Counted from the stretch's first letter, positions 1-5,995 are shown. The stretch is DNA of 16,298 bases from JAXHTH01 sp034211115 (GCA_034211115.1 JAXHTH010000187.1:1-16298), one strand, 5' to 3'. Program-made: numbers and translations. Notes: generated by a model not told the origin, from the sequence alone.

Positions 1-339
1 GAGCGCATCCACCGCTCGAATCTCGTGGGGATGGGCGTCCTGCCCCTCACGTTCAAGAACGGTGAAACGGCCGAATCGCTCGGCCTCGACGGCACGGAGA
101 CGTACGACATCGCGCTCGGCGACGACCTCCGGCCGCGCCAGGACGTGCCGGTGAAGGCGACGAGGCTCCCCTCTCCCTCTGGGAGAGGGGCTGGGGGTGA
201 GGGTTCTGGCGGTGCTGAAGGTGCCACGATCGAGTTCACCTGCACCTGCCGCATCGACACGCCGGTCGAGGTCGACTACTACCGCAACGGCGGGATTCTG
301 CACACCGTGCTGCGGAAGATGGCATGGGGTGAGCGATGA
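1..339 (+). CDS. acnA: Aconitate hydratase, C-terminal fragment (5' end outside window)
   Basis: This is the last 112 codons of an aconitase, the TCA-cycle enzyme that isomerises citrate to isocitrate in the cytoplasm. The reading frame is open from base 1, so the gene begins upstream. Two stretches are diagnostic of the C-terminal swivel domain of the AcnA/IRP1 class: the ERIHRSNLVGMGVLPL motif near the start, and RIDTPVEVDYYRNGGIL near the end, just before the usual C-terminus. The cluster-binding cysteines lie in the missing N-terminal part. Between them, where family members carry a short loop, about 15 extra residues (LPSPSGRGAGGEG and flanks) come from a palindromic DNA repeat inserted in frame. 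The last codons, Glu-Arg-stop, fall inside a heptanucleotide array. I see no intrinsic terminator after the stop. The family call is secure; whether the enlarged loop affects activity cannot be seen. Confidence 0.95.
   Translation, partial: ERIHRSNLVGMGVLPLTFKNGETAESLGLDGTETYDIALGDDLRPRQDVPVKATRLPSPSGRGAGGEGSGGAEGATIEFTCTCRIDTPVEVDYYRNGGILHTVLRKMAWGER
168..203 (+). repeat. Palindromic GC-rich dispersed-type repeat inside acnA
   Basis: Bases 168-177 (CCCCTCTCCC) and 181-190 (GGGAGAGGGG) form a perfect 10-bp inverted repeat around a TCT loop, followed by CTGGGGGTGAGGG. The 36-nt core is a multiple of three and is translated as part of aconitase. From memory, this sequence, whose translation contains LPSPSGRGAGGEG, resembles a dispersed repeat found in many copies in several GC-rich bacteria; only this copy is visible here. 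It replaces or extends a surface loop in the aconitase swivel domain without breaking the frame. Confidence 0.8.
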
Positions 340-369
340 GTGATGAGCGATGAGTGAAGAGTGATGCGC
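328..369 (+). repeat. Heptanucleotide (GATGAGY) array overlapping the acnA stop
   Basis: Six tandem heptamers can be read: GGTGAGC, GATGAGT, GATGAGC, GATGAGT, GAAGAGT and GATGCGC. The acnA stop codon TGA (337-339) is bases 3-5 of the first perfect heptamer (335-341). A period of seven carries TGA into all three frames within about 21 nt, so the array stops translation in any frame, and it also contains overlapping ATGA start/stop quartets. A similar array in the same register ends the propeller gene at 11058-11092. Confidence 0.85.
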
Positions 370-412
370 GTGGGGTGGTCGGGGGCTGGCAGCGCGGTGC
401 CCGCTTCCGATC

Positions 413-441
413 TTGCCCTCGGCGCCCGTGACGGCTGTAAT
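413..441 (+). promoter_or_regulatory. Candidate leaderless promoter of the GNAT gene
   Basis: TTGCCC (413-418, 4/6 to the -35 consensus) lies 17 bp from TGTAAT (436-441, 5/6 to the -10 consensus). Transcription would be expected to start about 7 nt after the -10 box, at 448-449, which is the A of the ATG at 449. No Shine-Dalgarno sequence precedes that ATG, which fits a leaderless message. Confidence 0.5.
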
Positions 442-448
442 ACGCCCC

Positions 449-1234
449 ATGCCCCTCGAAACGCGAGATCGCGCCCGGCTCGAAGCGCTGCTGCGGCGCG
501 ATGTTCTCTGGGGCGGCTACGGCCTGGCCGATCTCGATGAGGCGCACTTCCCCCGTACGCGGTGGTTTCTCTCCGACGAGGACGGCCGGGCGCTGATGCT
601 CCTCTACCGCTTCGCCGGCCGGGCCTCGGTGATCACCTACGGCGACGGTCCGGCCGCGGCGGAGATCGTCAGAGCCGTCGATCTCGATGGCCCGTGCGAC
701 CTGCATGTGCCCGTGAACCAGATGAGCAGCGTGGGCGCGCTGTTCGCCGGCCGCTTCGAGCCGTATGTCAGGATGGGCGTGGAGCGGCCCGACGTCCGGC
801 CGATCCCGCTGCCGAAGGACATCGCCATCCGCGAACTGGGGCCGGCGGACCTGCCTCAGGTGCGGGCGACCCAGCGTCATTACCCGGACACCGCCTTCCA
901 GGAGGATCATCTCGGCGAGGAGCTGTATCTGGCCGCCCTCCGTCGGCGTGACGGGCGCATGCTGGCCATGGCGGGCACGCACGTCAGCTCGGCCGCGTAC
1001 GGGGTGGCCGCGATCGGCAGCGTGGTGACCGAGCCGGCGTGGCGCGGGCGGGGGTTGGGGACGGCGATCACCTCCGCCCTCTGCTGCCGTCTCTTCGCCG
1101 ACGGCCGGATCCGGCTCATCGTGCTCAACGTGGGTGCGAACAACCCCGCCGCCCAGCGGGTGTACGAGAAACTCGGCTTCAGCCGCCCGATCCCTTATTT
1201 CGAGGGCATCGGCGTGCGGAAGCGAACGAGGTGA
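449..1234 (+). CDS. GNAT-family N-acetyltransferase (FR47-like C-terminal domain)
   Basis: A 261-residue cytoplasmic protein of the GNAT acyltransferase superfamily, which moves an acyl group from acyl-CoA to an amine. The catalytic fold is in the C-terminal half. The acetyl-CoA pyrophosphate-binding motif RGRGLGT is at residues 199-205, preceded by strand beta-4 (IGSVVTEP), and followed by LIVLNVGANNPAAQRVYEKLGF, a typical motif B where the Asn and Tyr support catalysis. The N-terminal half (about residues 1-125) is a degenerate domain seen in two-lobed FR47-like acetyltransferases. The substrate cannot be told. TTG at 413 and GTG at 428 are also in frame, but 413 overlaps the -35 box, and ATG 449 sits exactly at the predicted transcription start, so I chose it. 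It is read alone, between the acnA heptamer array and a long non-coding region. Confidence 0.85.
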   Translation: MPLETRDRARLEALLRRDVLWGGYGLADLDEAHFPRTRWFLSDEDGRALMLLYRFAGRASVITYGDGPAAAEIVRAVDLDGPCDLHVPVNQMSSVGALFAGRFEPYVRMGVERPDVRPIPLPKDIAIRELGPADLPQVRATQRHYPDTAFQEDHLGEELYLAALRRRDGRMLAMAGTHVSSAAYGVAAIGSVVTEPAWRGRGLGTAITSALCCRLFADGRIRLIVLNVGANNPAAQRVYEKLGFSRPIPYFEGIGVRKRTR

Positions 1235-1435
1235 TCCTTCGGCGCCGCGGGCGAAAGCGTGTGCGGAGATCGGAGCGCCTCGCCTGATGCTGCGTTCGCG
1301 CCGACGCCCCGAAGCGATTGAATCGGGACCGGGGTGTCCCCGGCCCGCCCGCCGGGGATTTCACCAGGGGACGCCGTGGAATCCCGGCTTTTCGCCGAAA
1401 AACCGCGAAAAAGACGGTAAACCGATCGGTCATCC

Positions 1436-1463
1436 GTGACGAAACGGTCGTTTCTGATAGACT
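1436..1463 (+). promoter_or_regulatory. Candidate extended -10 promoter upstream of the HesB-like gene
   Basis: GTGACG (1436-1441, 4/6) is 16 bp from TAGACT (1458-1463, 4/6), and the -10 is preceded by TG one base away (1455-1456), making an extended TGnTAGACT box. The predicted start is about 1470. The inverted repeat GAAACG-GT-CGTTTC (1441-1454) fills the spacer, a position where a bound repressor could block polymerase. Confidence 0.45.
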
Positions 1464-1469
1464 CCCGTC

Positions 1470-1646
1470 GGTTGTCAACTTCATGCTGTTGGATATCCCA
1501 TGACTGAAGCCACCAACCTGTGCGCGACGACGGCCCCCGCGGTCGTGGTCTGTGCGCGGGGCGCGTTGAATCGTCGAGCCTGCCGGTGCGGTGACGCGAT
1601 CCGGCGTTCAGGCGTGGCGACGGTTTCTGGCGGCAGCCTGACAATC
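1470..1646 (+). ncRNA. Candidate structured RNA or long leader
   Basis: GGTTGTCA (1470-1477), at the predicted transcription start, can pair with TGACAATC (1639-1646; seven Watson-Crick pairs and one G-U), closing a 177-nt domain. Internal helices include CTTCA/TGAAG flanking GGATATCC (about 1479-1508), ACGAC/GTCGT around 1525-1545, CGCGT/ACGCG around 1563-1598, and TCAGGC (1608-1613) with GCCTGA (1636-1641). The last helix overlaps the closing helix by three bases, so the two would compete. It could be a stand-alone small RNA or the 263-nt 5' leader of the next gene. I recognise no known family (not tmRNA, RNase P or SRP motifs), and GC-rich DNA gives chance hairpins. Confidence 0.25.
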
Positions 1647-1732
1647 TGACTCGCTCCCCGCATTCCGTTGCCGGCATCGTGGGTGTTCAGCCCGCGCGGA
1701 GTGCGATGTCACTGCCTTGCAGGAGAGTATCC

Positions 1733-2023
1733 ATGCTGACCGTAACCGAATCGGCCTGCGCACATCTCGCCGAGATGCTGGACGAAGCCAACGCGCCCGG
1801 CGGGGCCGCCGCCCGCTTCGTCGTGGGCACCGAGGGCCTCTCGCTTGCGATGGACGCGAAGAAAGAGGGCGACCAGACCTTCGCGCACGGCGCGCGCACG
1901 GTCCTGCTGGTCGCGCCGGACGTCTCCGAGCTTCTCACCGACAAGACGCTGGATCTGAAGACGACGGAGAAGGGTCCGGCGCTGACGCTGGAGGACACCT
2001 CGGGCGGCGAAGCGGAGTCCTGA
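1733..2023 (+). CDS. HesB/IscA-fold small protein without cluster-ligating cysteines
   Basis: A 96-residue cytoplasmic protein. The start, MLTVTESACAHLAEML, matches the first strand and helix of the A-type Fe-S carrier (HesB/IscA/ErpA) fold. The middle, GLSLAMDAKKEGDQTF followed by VLLVAPDVSELLTDKTLDL, matches its 'FSYVLDF..EGDEVFE...V.VD..S..YL.G..LDY' pattern. The three ligand cysteines of true carriers (one in the GGCSG loop, two in a C-terminal CGCG) are absent: the loop reads VGTEGLS and the tail ends in acidic residues. The only Cys is residue 8. It therefore probably does not carry a cluster by the usual mechanism, and its role is unknown. AGGAGA (1721-1726) sits 6 nt before the ATG at 1733 and decides the start over upstream in-frame codons at 1679 and 1709. 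A weak terminator hairpin follows at 2057. Confidence 0.75.
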   Translation: MLTVTESACAHLAEMLDEANAPGGAAARFVVGTEGLSLAMDAKKEGDQTFAHGARTVLLVAPDVSELLTDKTLDLKTTEKGPALTLEDTSGGEAES

Positions 2024-2056
2024 TCCCCGCGCGCGGCTCGCCGCGTCGTCCCATCG

Positions 2057-2073
2057 CCCGACCCCGCGTCGGG
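2057..2073 (+). terminator. Weak intrinsic terminator after the HesB-like gene
   Basis: CCCGAC (2057-2062) and GTCGGG (2068-2073) form a perfect 6-bp stem around CCCGC, followed by TTCATGTCTCATT. The stem is good and the tail is T-rich but interrupted. It lies 34 nt after the stop codon. Confidence 0.4.
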
Positions 2074-2300
2074 TTCATGTCTCATTGGTTCCCGGATCGA
2101 GACCGGCCTCTCATCGCGGAGGGGTGATGGCGGTGCGCTCGATTCCCCCGCGCCGCGGGCGAATGCGCTTCAGCGTGGGCGGGTGGCGCCGGCACCATCG
2201 GTGATGATGAGCGTCAATGTGAGTCCTCGTGGCGGGGGCCGGGGGAGTCGGCCGTCGCCACACCTCCGCGGCGCGGGGCGAGCGGCGCGTCCGCGCGGCA

Positions 2301-2330
2301 CTGGCACCTCCTGCGAATCCGCGGTACGCT
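2301..2330 (+). promoter_or_regulatory. Candidate leaderless promoter of the pfkB-like operon
   Basis: CTGGCA (2301-2306, 4/6) and TACGCT (2325-2330, TANNNT type) are 18 bp apart. Transcription would start near 2337, four bases before the ATG at 2341. The bases before that ATG (CCCCGCTTG) contain no Shine-Dalgarno sequence, unlike the strong ones before seven other genes here. Confidence 0.35.
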
Positions 2331-2340
2331 GCCCCGCTTG

Positions 2341-3255
2341 ATGTCACTGGCCGTCACGGGAACGATCGGGATCGACACGGTTCACGCGCCGGGCGGCGGC
2401 GCCGAGCGCGTGCTGGGCGGCTCCTGCGCGTACTTCGCCGCCGCGGCGTCGTTTCATGCGCCCGTGCGCCTCATCGCCGTCGTGGGCGGGGACTGGCCGG
2501 AGGACCATCGTCGCCTGCTCGAGCGGTTTGAGAACGTCTCCCTGGAGGGTCTGGAGGTGAGGCCGGAGGGAGAGACCTTCGCCTGGGGCGGCAAGTACTT
2601 CGCCGACATGAACATGCGCGAAACGCTGTTCACCGAGCTCGGCGTGCTGGACGATGATCCCGCCGCCGTGCCCGAGTCGTACCGCGACAGCGAGGTCATC
2701 TTCCTCGCCAACACGCATCCGGAAGAGCAGTTGGCGATGATCGATCAGTTTCCGCAGCGCAAGCTCGTGGTCGCGGACACGATGGATCTGTGGATCAACA
2801 TCGCCCACGACGAGCTGCTGACGCTGCTGGGGCGGGTCGACGGGCTCGTGCTCAACGACGCGGAGGCCGAGCAGCTCACCGAGATTCGCAACGCCCTCAG
2901 CGCGGGGCGGAAGATCCTGGAGATGGGGCCTTCGTTCGTGGTGGTGAAGAAGGGCGAGCACGGCTGCGTGCTCGTGCATCGCGAGGGGGTGGCGGCGCTG
3001 CCCGCCTTCCCGGCCGAGGTGCACCAGGTCATCGATCCCACCGGGGCCGGCGACAGCTTCGCCGGGGGAATGATGGGTCATCTCGCCGCCGTCGGTTCCT
3101 TCGACCTGCCCGCCATCCAGACCGCGCTGGCCTGGGGCACGGTGACCGCGAGCTTCACCATCGAGTCGTTCTCGCTCGATCGGCTCGCCCGCCTCACGCG
3201 GGCGGAGATCGACGAGCGGATGGAGGTCTTTCAGGCGGCGGTGCGCATCGCGTGA
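2341..3255 (+). CDS. PfkB-family carbohydrate kinase (ribokinase-like)
   Basis: A 304-residue cytoplasmic kinase of the ribokinase/PfkB superfamily, transferring phosphate from ATP to a sugar or nucleoside hydroxyl. The N-terminal substrate region contains the paired-glycine signature GGSCAYFA (about residues 21-28). The C-terminal signature DPTGAGDSFAGG begins at Asp232; Asp238 is the expected catalytic base and GAG forms the anion hole. A DTMDLWI segment mid-protein resembles the ribokinase subgroup C proteins, as I remember that group. Length is normal for the family. The sugar cannot be deduced. TTG at 2338 is directly adjacent and in frame; ATG 2341 is preferred. The next gene, a peptidase, starts 41 nt after the stop on the same strand, so the two are probably co-transcribed. 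Confidence 0.9.
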   Translation: MSLAVTGTIGIDTVHAPGGGAERVLGGSCAYFAAAASFHAPVRLIAVVGGDWPEDHRRLLERFENVSLEGLEVRPEGETFAWGGKYFADMNMRETLFTELGVLDDDPAAVPESYRDSEVIFLANTHPEEQLAMIDQFPQRKLVVADTMDLWINIAHDELLTLLGRVDGLVLNDAEAEQLTEIRNALSAGRKILEMGPSFVVVKKGEHGCVLVHREGVAALPAFPAEVHQVIDPTGAGDSFAGGMMGHLAAVGSFDLPAIQTALAWGTVTASFTIESFSLDRLARLTRAEIDERMEVFQAAVRIA

Positions 3256-3296
3256 ACGCGGTCACGGCGACGCGGCGCGCGCAGGAAGGAGAGGCG

Positions 3297-5408
3297 ATGC
3301 GTTCCCTCGCCCGGCTTATCCCGGTTTTCCTTGTTTCCCTGTCCCTCATCGGCTGCGCCCCGCGGGCGCACGAGGCGGGGGGCGATCGGCTCGCCGGCGA
3401 CGCGACGCCGACCGCGCGCCCCGGCGACGACTGGGCCGGCCGCATCCGACGCGTCCACTGGAGCGAGGACGGCACGCGGCTGACCTACACCCACGCCGGC
3501 GAGGCGCGGGTCTTCGATCTCGTGGGCGAGACGTTCGTCGATCCCGCCGAGATCGGAGAAGAAGAGGAGGGGGAGGGGCGCGATCGCCGCCGATCCCGGC
3601 GCCGCTGGCCCGGACGCGGGCAGCAGTTCGATCGCGAGCCGTCCCCCGATGGCAAATGGGAGGCTGTCTGCGAGGAGTACAACGTCGTCCTTCACGCCGC
3701 CGAGGGCGAAGAGGTGATCGCCGTCACCGAGGACGGCCACCGCAAGTTCCGCTACGGCAAGGCGAACTGGGTGTACGGCGAGGAACTCGATCAGACCACC
3801 GCGATGTGGTGGTCGCCCGACTCGACGAAGCTCGTCTTCTACGAGTTCGATGAGCGCGAGGTCCCGGATTTTCTGCTCATCAACGACCTGACCGAGCTGC
3901 GCACGGGCCTCCTGCGCGAGGGGTATTCCAAGCCCGGCGAGGCGAACCCGATCGCGCGCCTCCTGCTCTACGATCTCCCCTCCGGCGAAACGATCCGGAT
4001 CGACACGCACGAAGAGGGCGAGGAGTGCTACATCTACAACGTCCGCTTCACGCCCGACGGTTCGGAGGTGCTCTTCAGCCGGATGGATCGTCTCCAGCAC
4101 GTGCTGGACGTGATGGCGGCGGACGTGGAGACGGGCGCGTCGCGCCTCGTCGTCTCCGAGACGCAGCCGACATGGCAGGATCATCGGCCGTACATGAACT
4201 TCCTCGACGACGGGAAGCGCTTCATCTGGGAAACGGAAAAGACGGGCTTCAGGCACTTCGAGCTGCGGCACCTGGACGGGCGTCTTCTCGCCACGCTTAC
4301 GCGGGGCGACTATCCCGCCTTCCGCGTGCAGCGCATCGATGAAGAGAACGGGGTGTTGTACTACACCGCGGCCGGCGACGGGCACCCGCTGCACGCGCAC
4401 CTGTTCCGGGTGAAGCTCGACGGGACGGGCGCGCGGCGCCTCACGCGCGAGCCGGCCGGGCATCGCGTGCGGTTCTCCCCGGACGGGAAGTGGTTCATCA
4501 CCGGCTACGAGACGGTGACGCAGCCGCCGACGACGGCGCTGTACGACGTGGAGGGCCGGCGGGTGGCCACCCTGGCCGAAACGGACTTCGCCGCCCTCGA
4601 AGCGCAGGGCTATCCCGAGCCCGAGCTGTTCTCCTTCAAGGCCGAGGACGGCGAGACCGATCTCTACGGCTGCCTCTACAAGCCGCCGGGCTTCGATCTG
4701 CGCAAGGAGTACCCGCTCGTGATCGACGTGTACGGCGGGCCCGGCTCGCAGGCCGTCCGCAGCCGCTACCGGCTCACCCATTCCGGCTGCGAGCGGGGAT
4801 TCATCGTCGCCCGCATCGACAACCGCGGCACGGGCGGCCGGGGCAAGGCCTTTCTCGGGGCCGTCTACAGAAAGCTGGGCATCGTCGATATCCGGGACCA
4901 GGCCGACGGCGTGCGCTACCTGACAGGGCGCTCGTACATCGACGCCGATCGCGTGGGGATCTACGGCCATTCCTACGGCGGGACGATGTCCGCGCTGGCC
5001 GTGCTCAAGTACCCGGACGTTTTTCACGCGGCGGTCGCCGCCTCGGGCGTCACCGACTGGCACAACTACGACACGATCTATACGGAGCGCTACATGGCGC
5101 TTCCCGCCGACAATCCCGAGGGCTACGAGAAAAGCGCGTGCATGAAGTACGTCGATCAGCTCGAGGGCAAGCTGCTCATTCAGCACGGGATGATCGATGA
5201 CAACGTGCATCCCACCAACGCGTGGCAGCTCGTGGATGCCCTCCAGGACGCGGACAGGGAATTCCGGATCATGTTCTACCCCGAGAACGGGCACGGTCTG
5301 CGACGGCACGCCGTGTCTCAGCGCTGGGAATTCCTCACGCGGCACCTGCATCCGGAACCGATCGCGGGCGAGGCGGCGGAGGCGACGGCGGCGGCATCAA
5401 CGCGCTGA
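3297..5408 (+). CDS. Lipoprotein dipeptidyl-peptidase IV-like S9 serine peptidase
   Basis: A 703-residue S9B-family peptidase predicted to remove N-terminal dipeptides from oligopeptides outside the cytoplasmic membrane. The start has a lipoprotein signal: basic n-region, hydrophobic core, and lipobox LIGC with Cys20. The N-terminal beta-propeller (about residues 60-450) carries WVYGEELDQT, the counterpart of the WVYEEE motif whose two glutamates hold the substrate amino terminus in DPP4. The C-terminal alpha/beta-hydrolase domain carries GHSYGG (nucleophile Ser559), DDNVHPTN (Asp634 or Asp635) and NGHGLRR (His666), a complete triad. A charged insertion rich in Glu then Arg (about residues 82-106) lies early in the propeller. 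AGGAAGGAG (3283-3291) precedes the ATG at 3297 by 5 nt and decides the start; the frame is open far upstream only as a shadow of the kinase gene. No plus-strand terminator with a T-tract follows. Confidence 0.92.
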   Translation: MRSLARLIPVFLVSLSLIGCAPRAHEAGGDRLAGDATPTARPGDDWAGRIRRVHWSEDGTRLTYTHAGEARVFDLVGETFVDPAEIGEEEEGEGRDRRRSRRRWPGRGQQFDREPSPDGKWEAVCEEYNVVLHAAEGEEVIAVTEDGHRKFRYGKANWVYGEELDQTTAMWWSPDSTKLVFYEFDEREVPDFLLINDLTELRTGLLREGYSKPGEANPIARLLLYDLPSGETIRIDTHEEGEECYIYNVRFTPDGSEVLFSRMDRLQHVLDVMAADVETGASRLVVSETQPTWQDHRPYMNFLDDGKRFIWETEKTGFRHFELRHLDGRLLATLTRGDYPAFRVQRIDEENGVLYYTAAGDGHPLHAHLFRVKLDGTGARRLTREPAGHRVRFSPDGKWFITGYETVTQPPTTALYDVEGRRVATLAETDFAALEAQGYPEPELFSFKAEDGETDLYGCLYKPPGFDLRKEYPLVIDVYGGPGSQAVRSRYRLTHSGCERGFIVARIDNRGTGGRGKAFLGAVYRKLGIVDIRDQADGVRYLTGRSYIDADRVGIYGHSYGGTMSALAVLKYPDVFHAAVAASGVTDWHNYDTIYTERYMALPADNPEGYEKSACMKYVDQLEGKLLIQHGMIDDNVHPTNAWQLVDALQDADREFRIMFYPENGHGLRRHAVSQRWEFLTRHLHPEPIAGEAAEATAAASTR

Positions 5409-5433
5409 ACGCGCGGCGCGCACCCGGCGCAAC

Positions 5434-5465
5434 AAAAAACCGCCGAACGTGCGTGATTCGGCGGT
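5434..5465 (-). terminator. Intrinsic terminator of the HU gene
   Basis: Read on the minus strand, ACCGCCGAA and TTCGGCGGT form a perfect 9-bp stem (5457-5465 with 5439-5447), followed at once by a run of T (complement of the A-run 5434-5438). It is 59 nt beyond the HU stop and lies in the gap between two convergent genes. On the plus strand the tail is not T-rich, so it should act one way. Confidence 0.9.
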
Positions 5466-5524
5466 CGATCGTGTCAAGCGCTGCGGGGCGCAGCAATGTC
5501 GGAGCGTGACGCGCCGACCTTCCG

Positions 5525-5884
5525 TCAGACCATTTCCTTGAGGCCCTTGAGGGGGCGCACCTTGACGACGTTGTGCGCGGGCTTGGCCTTGAAGGTCATT
5601 TCCTCGCCGGTGAAGGGATTGACGCCCTTGCGCGCGGGGCGGCGCGGCTTGTGAACCTTCTGGATCTTCATGAGGCCGGGGACGGTGAACATGCCGGGAC
5701 CGCGGCGACCCAGATCCTTCTTGATGATGGTGGTCATCGCGTCGAACACGCCAGCGACGTCGCGGCGGGTGAGGCCGGTCTCGTCGGCGATCTCGGAGAA
5801 GATCTGGCTCTTGGTCCGTGCTTTCGTCTCGGTCCGGCTCGCGGCCTTCTTGCGGGTCGTGGTCTTCTTTTTCTTCTTTGCCAT
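5525..5884 (-). CDS. HU-family DNA-binding protein with lysine-rich N-terminal tail
   Basis: A 119-residue nucleoid protein. From about residue 25 it follows the HU/IHF fold: helices KSQIFSEIADETGLTRRDVAGVF and the dimer region, a VPGLMKI strand, then the DNA-binding arm with KGVNPFTGEE, where Pro90 would be the intercalating proline, and the C-terminal helix region ending LKGLKEMV. The first 25 residues are an extra tail, almost entirely Lys, Arg, Thr and Ala (MAKKKKKTTTRKKAASR), like a histone H1 tail; ordinary HU is about 90 residues. The start is fixed by AAAGGA (5892-5897 on the opposite strand) placed 7 nt before the ATG. A promoter lies at 5934-5962 giving a leader of about 43 nt, and a strong terminator follows the stop, so this is a single-gene unit. 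Compared with IHF it could be either member of the family; HU-like is safest. Confidence 0.93.
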   Translation of the reverse strand: MAKKKKKTTTRKKAASRTETKARTKSQIFSEIADETGLTRRDVAGVFDAMTTIIKKDLGRRGPGMFTVPGLMKIQKVHKPRRPARKGVNPFTGEEMTFKAKPAHNVVKVRPLKGLKEMV

Positions 5885-5933
5885 CAGTGAATCCTTTCGT
5901 TTATGGCAGGCCGACGCGGCACTGTCGGGAGCG

Positions 5934-5962
5934 ACTGTATCGCCCCTTTCAATCGTCGACAA
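5934..5962 (-). promoter_or_regulatory. Promoter of the HU gene
   Basis: On the minus strand TTGTCG (5962-5957, 4/6) and TACAGT (5939-5934, 4/6) are 17 bp apart. The predicted start is near 5927, about 43 nt before the ATG. The spacing is ideal and the site is the AT-richest point of the divergent region. Confidence 0.55.
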
Positions 5963-5975
5963 GGCGTTTGACCCT

Positions 5976-5995
5976 GCAAAAATAGGGATTTTTGC
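5976..5995. promoter_or_regulatory. AT-rich palindrome upstream of the HU promoter
   Basis: GCAAAAA (5976-5982) and TTTTTGC (5989-5995) are perfect inverted arms around TAGGGA. It stands out in GC-rich surroundings. It lies 14 bp upstream of the HU -35 box, centred near -58, which suits an UP-element or a regulator or HU-autoregulation site. It is not followed by a T-tract that would suggest a terminator. Confidence 0.4.

Larger units (their letters stand above)
1235..1732. other. 498-nt non-coding stretch between GNAT and HesB-like genes
   Basis: I find no convincing coding sequence here. A perfect hairpin (CCGGGG-TGT-CCCCGG, 1329-1343) follows the GNAT gene but has no T-tract, so it is a doubtful terminator. 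Further on are a 10-bp palindrome ACCGATCGGT (1421-1430), an inverted repeat GAAACG-GT-CGTTTC (1441-1454), an extended -10 promoter (1436-1463) and a foldable region (1470-1646) listed separately. The base composition dips toward AT around 1385-1500, as expected for a regulatory region. Confidence 0.6.
2024..2340. other. 317-nt non-coding stretch before the sugar kinase
   Basis: No supported gene. It holds a terminator-like hairpin near its start (2057-2073) and a promoter candidate at its end (2301-2330). Between them I see only GC-rich sequence with scattered short inverted repeats and a loose GGTGATGATGAGCG string near 2200 that only vaguely resembles the heptamer arrays. Confidence 0.6.

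Noticed and set aside
236..982. 248-codon minus-strand ORF across the GNAT gene
   Set aside because: Antisense to a clear acetyltransferase and overlapping the acnA end; no motif.
1329..1343. Perfect CCGGGG/CCCCGG hairpin after the GNAT gene as a terminator
   Set aside because: No T-tract on either strand and nearly 100 nt from the stop; GC-rich hairpins of this size are expected by chance.
2199..2215. GGTGATGATGAGCG as a third heptamer array
   Set aside because: It does not keep the seven-base period beyond one unit and is not near a stop codon.
2302..2314. Sigma-54-like TGGCAC...TGC before the sugar kinase
   Set aside because: The GG and GC elements are two bases too close for a sigma-54 promoter; the site is better read as part of a sigma-70-type promoter.
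3231..5351. 706-codon minus-strand ORF opposite the DPP4-like gene
   Set aside because: Antisense shadow; the plus-strand frame has a full signal peptide and catalytic triad.
5480..5494. GCTGCG/CGCAGC hairpin after the DPP4-like gene
   Set aside because: No T-tract in the plus direction; cannot be called a terminator.
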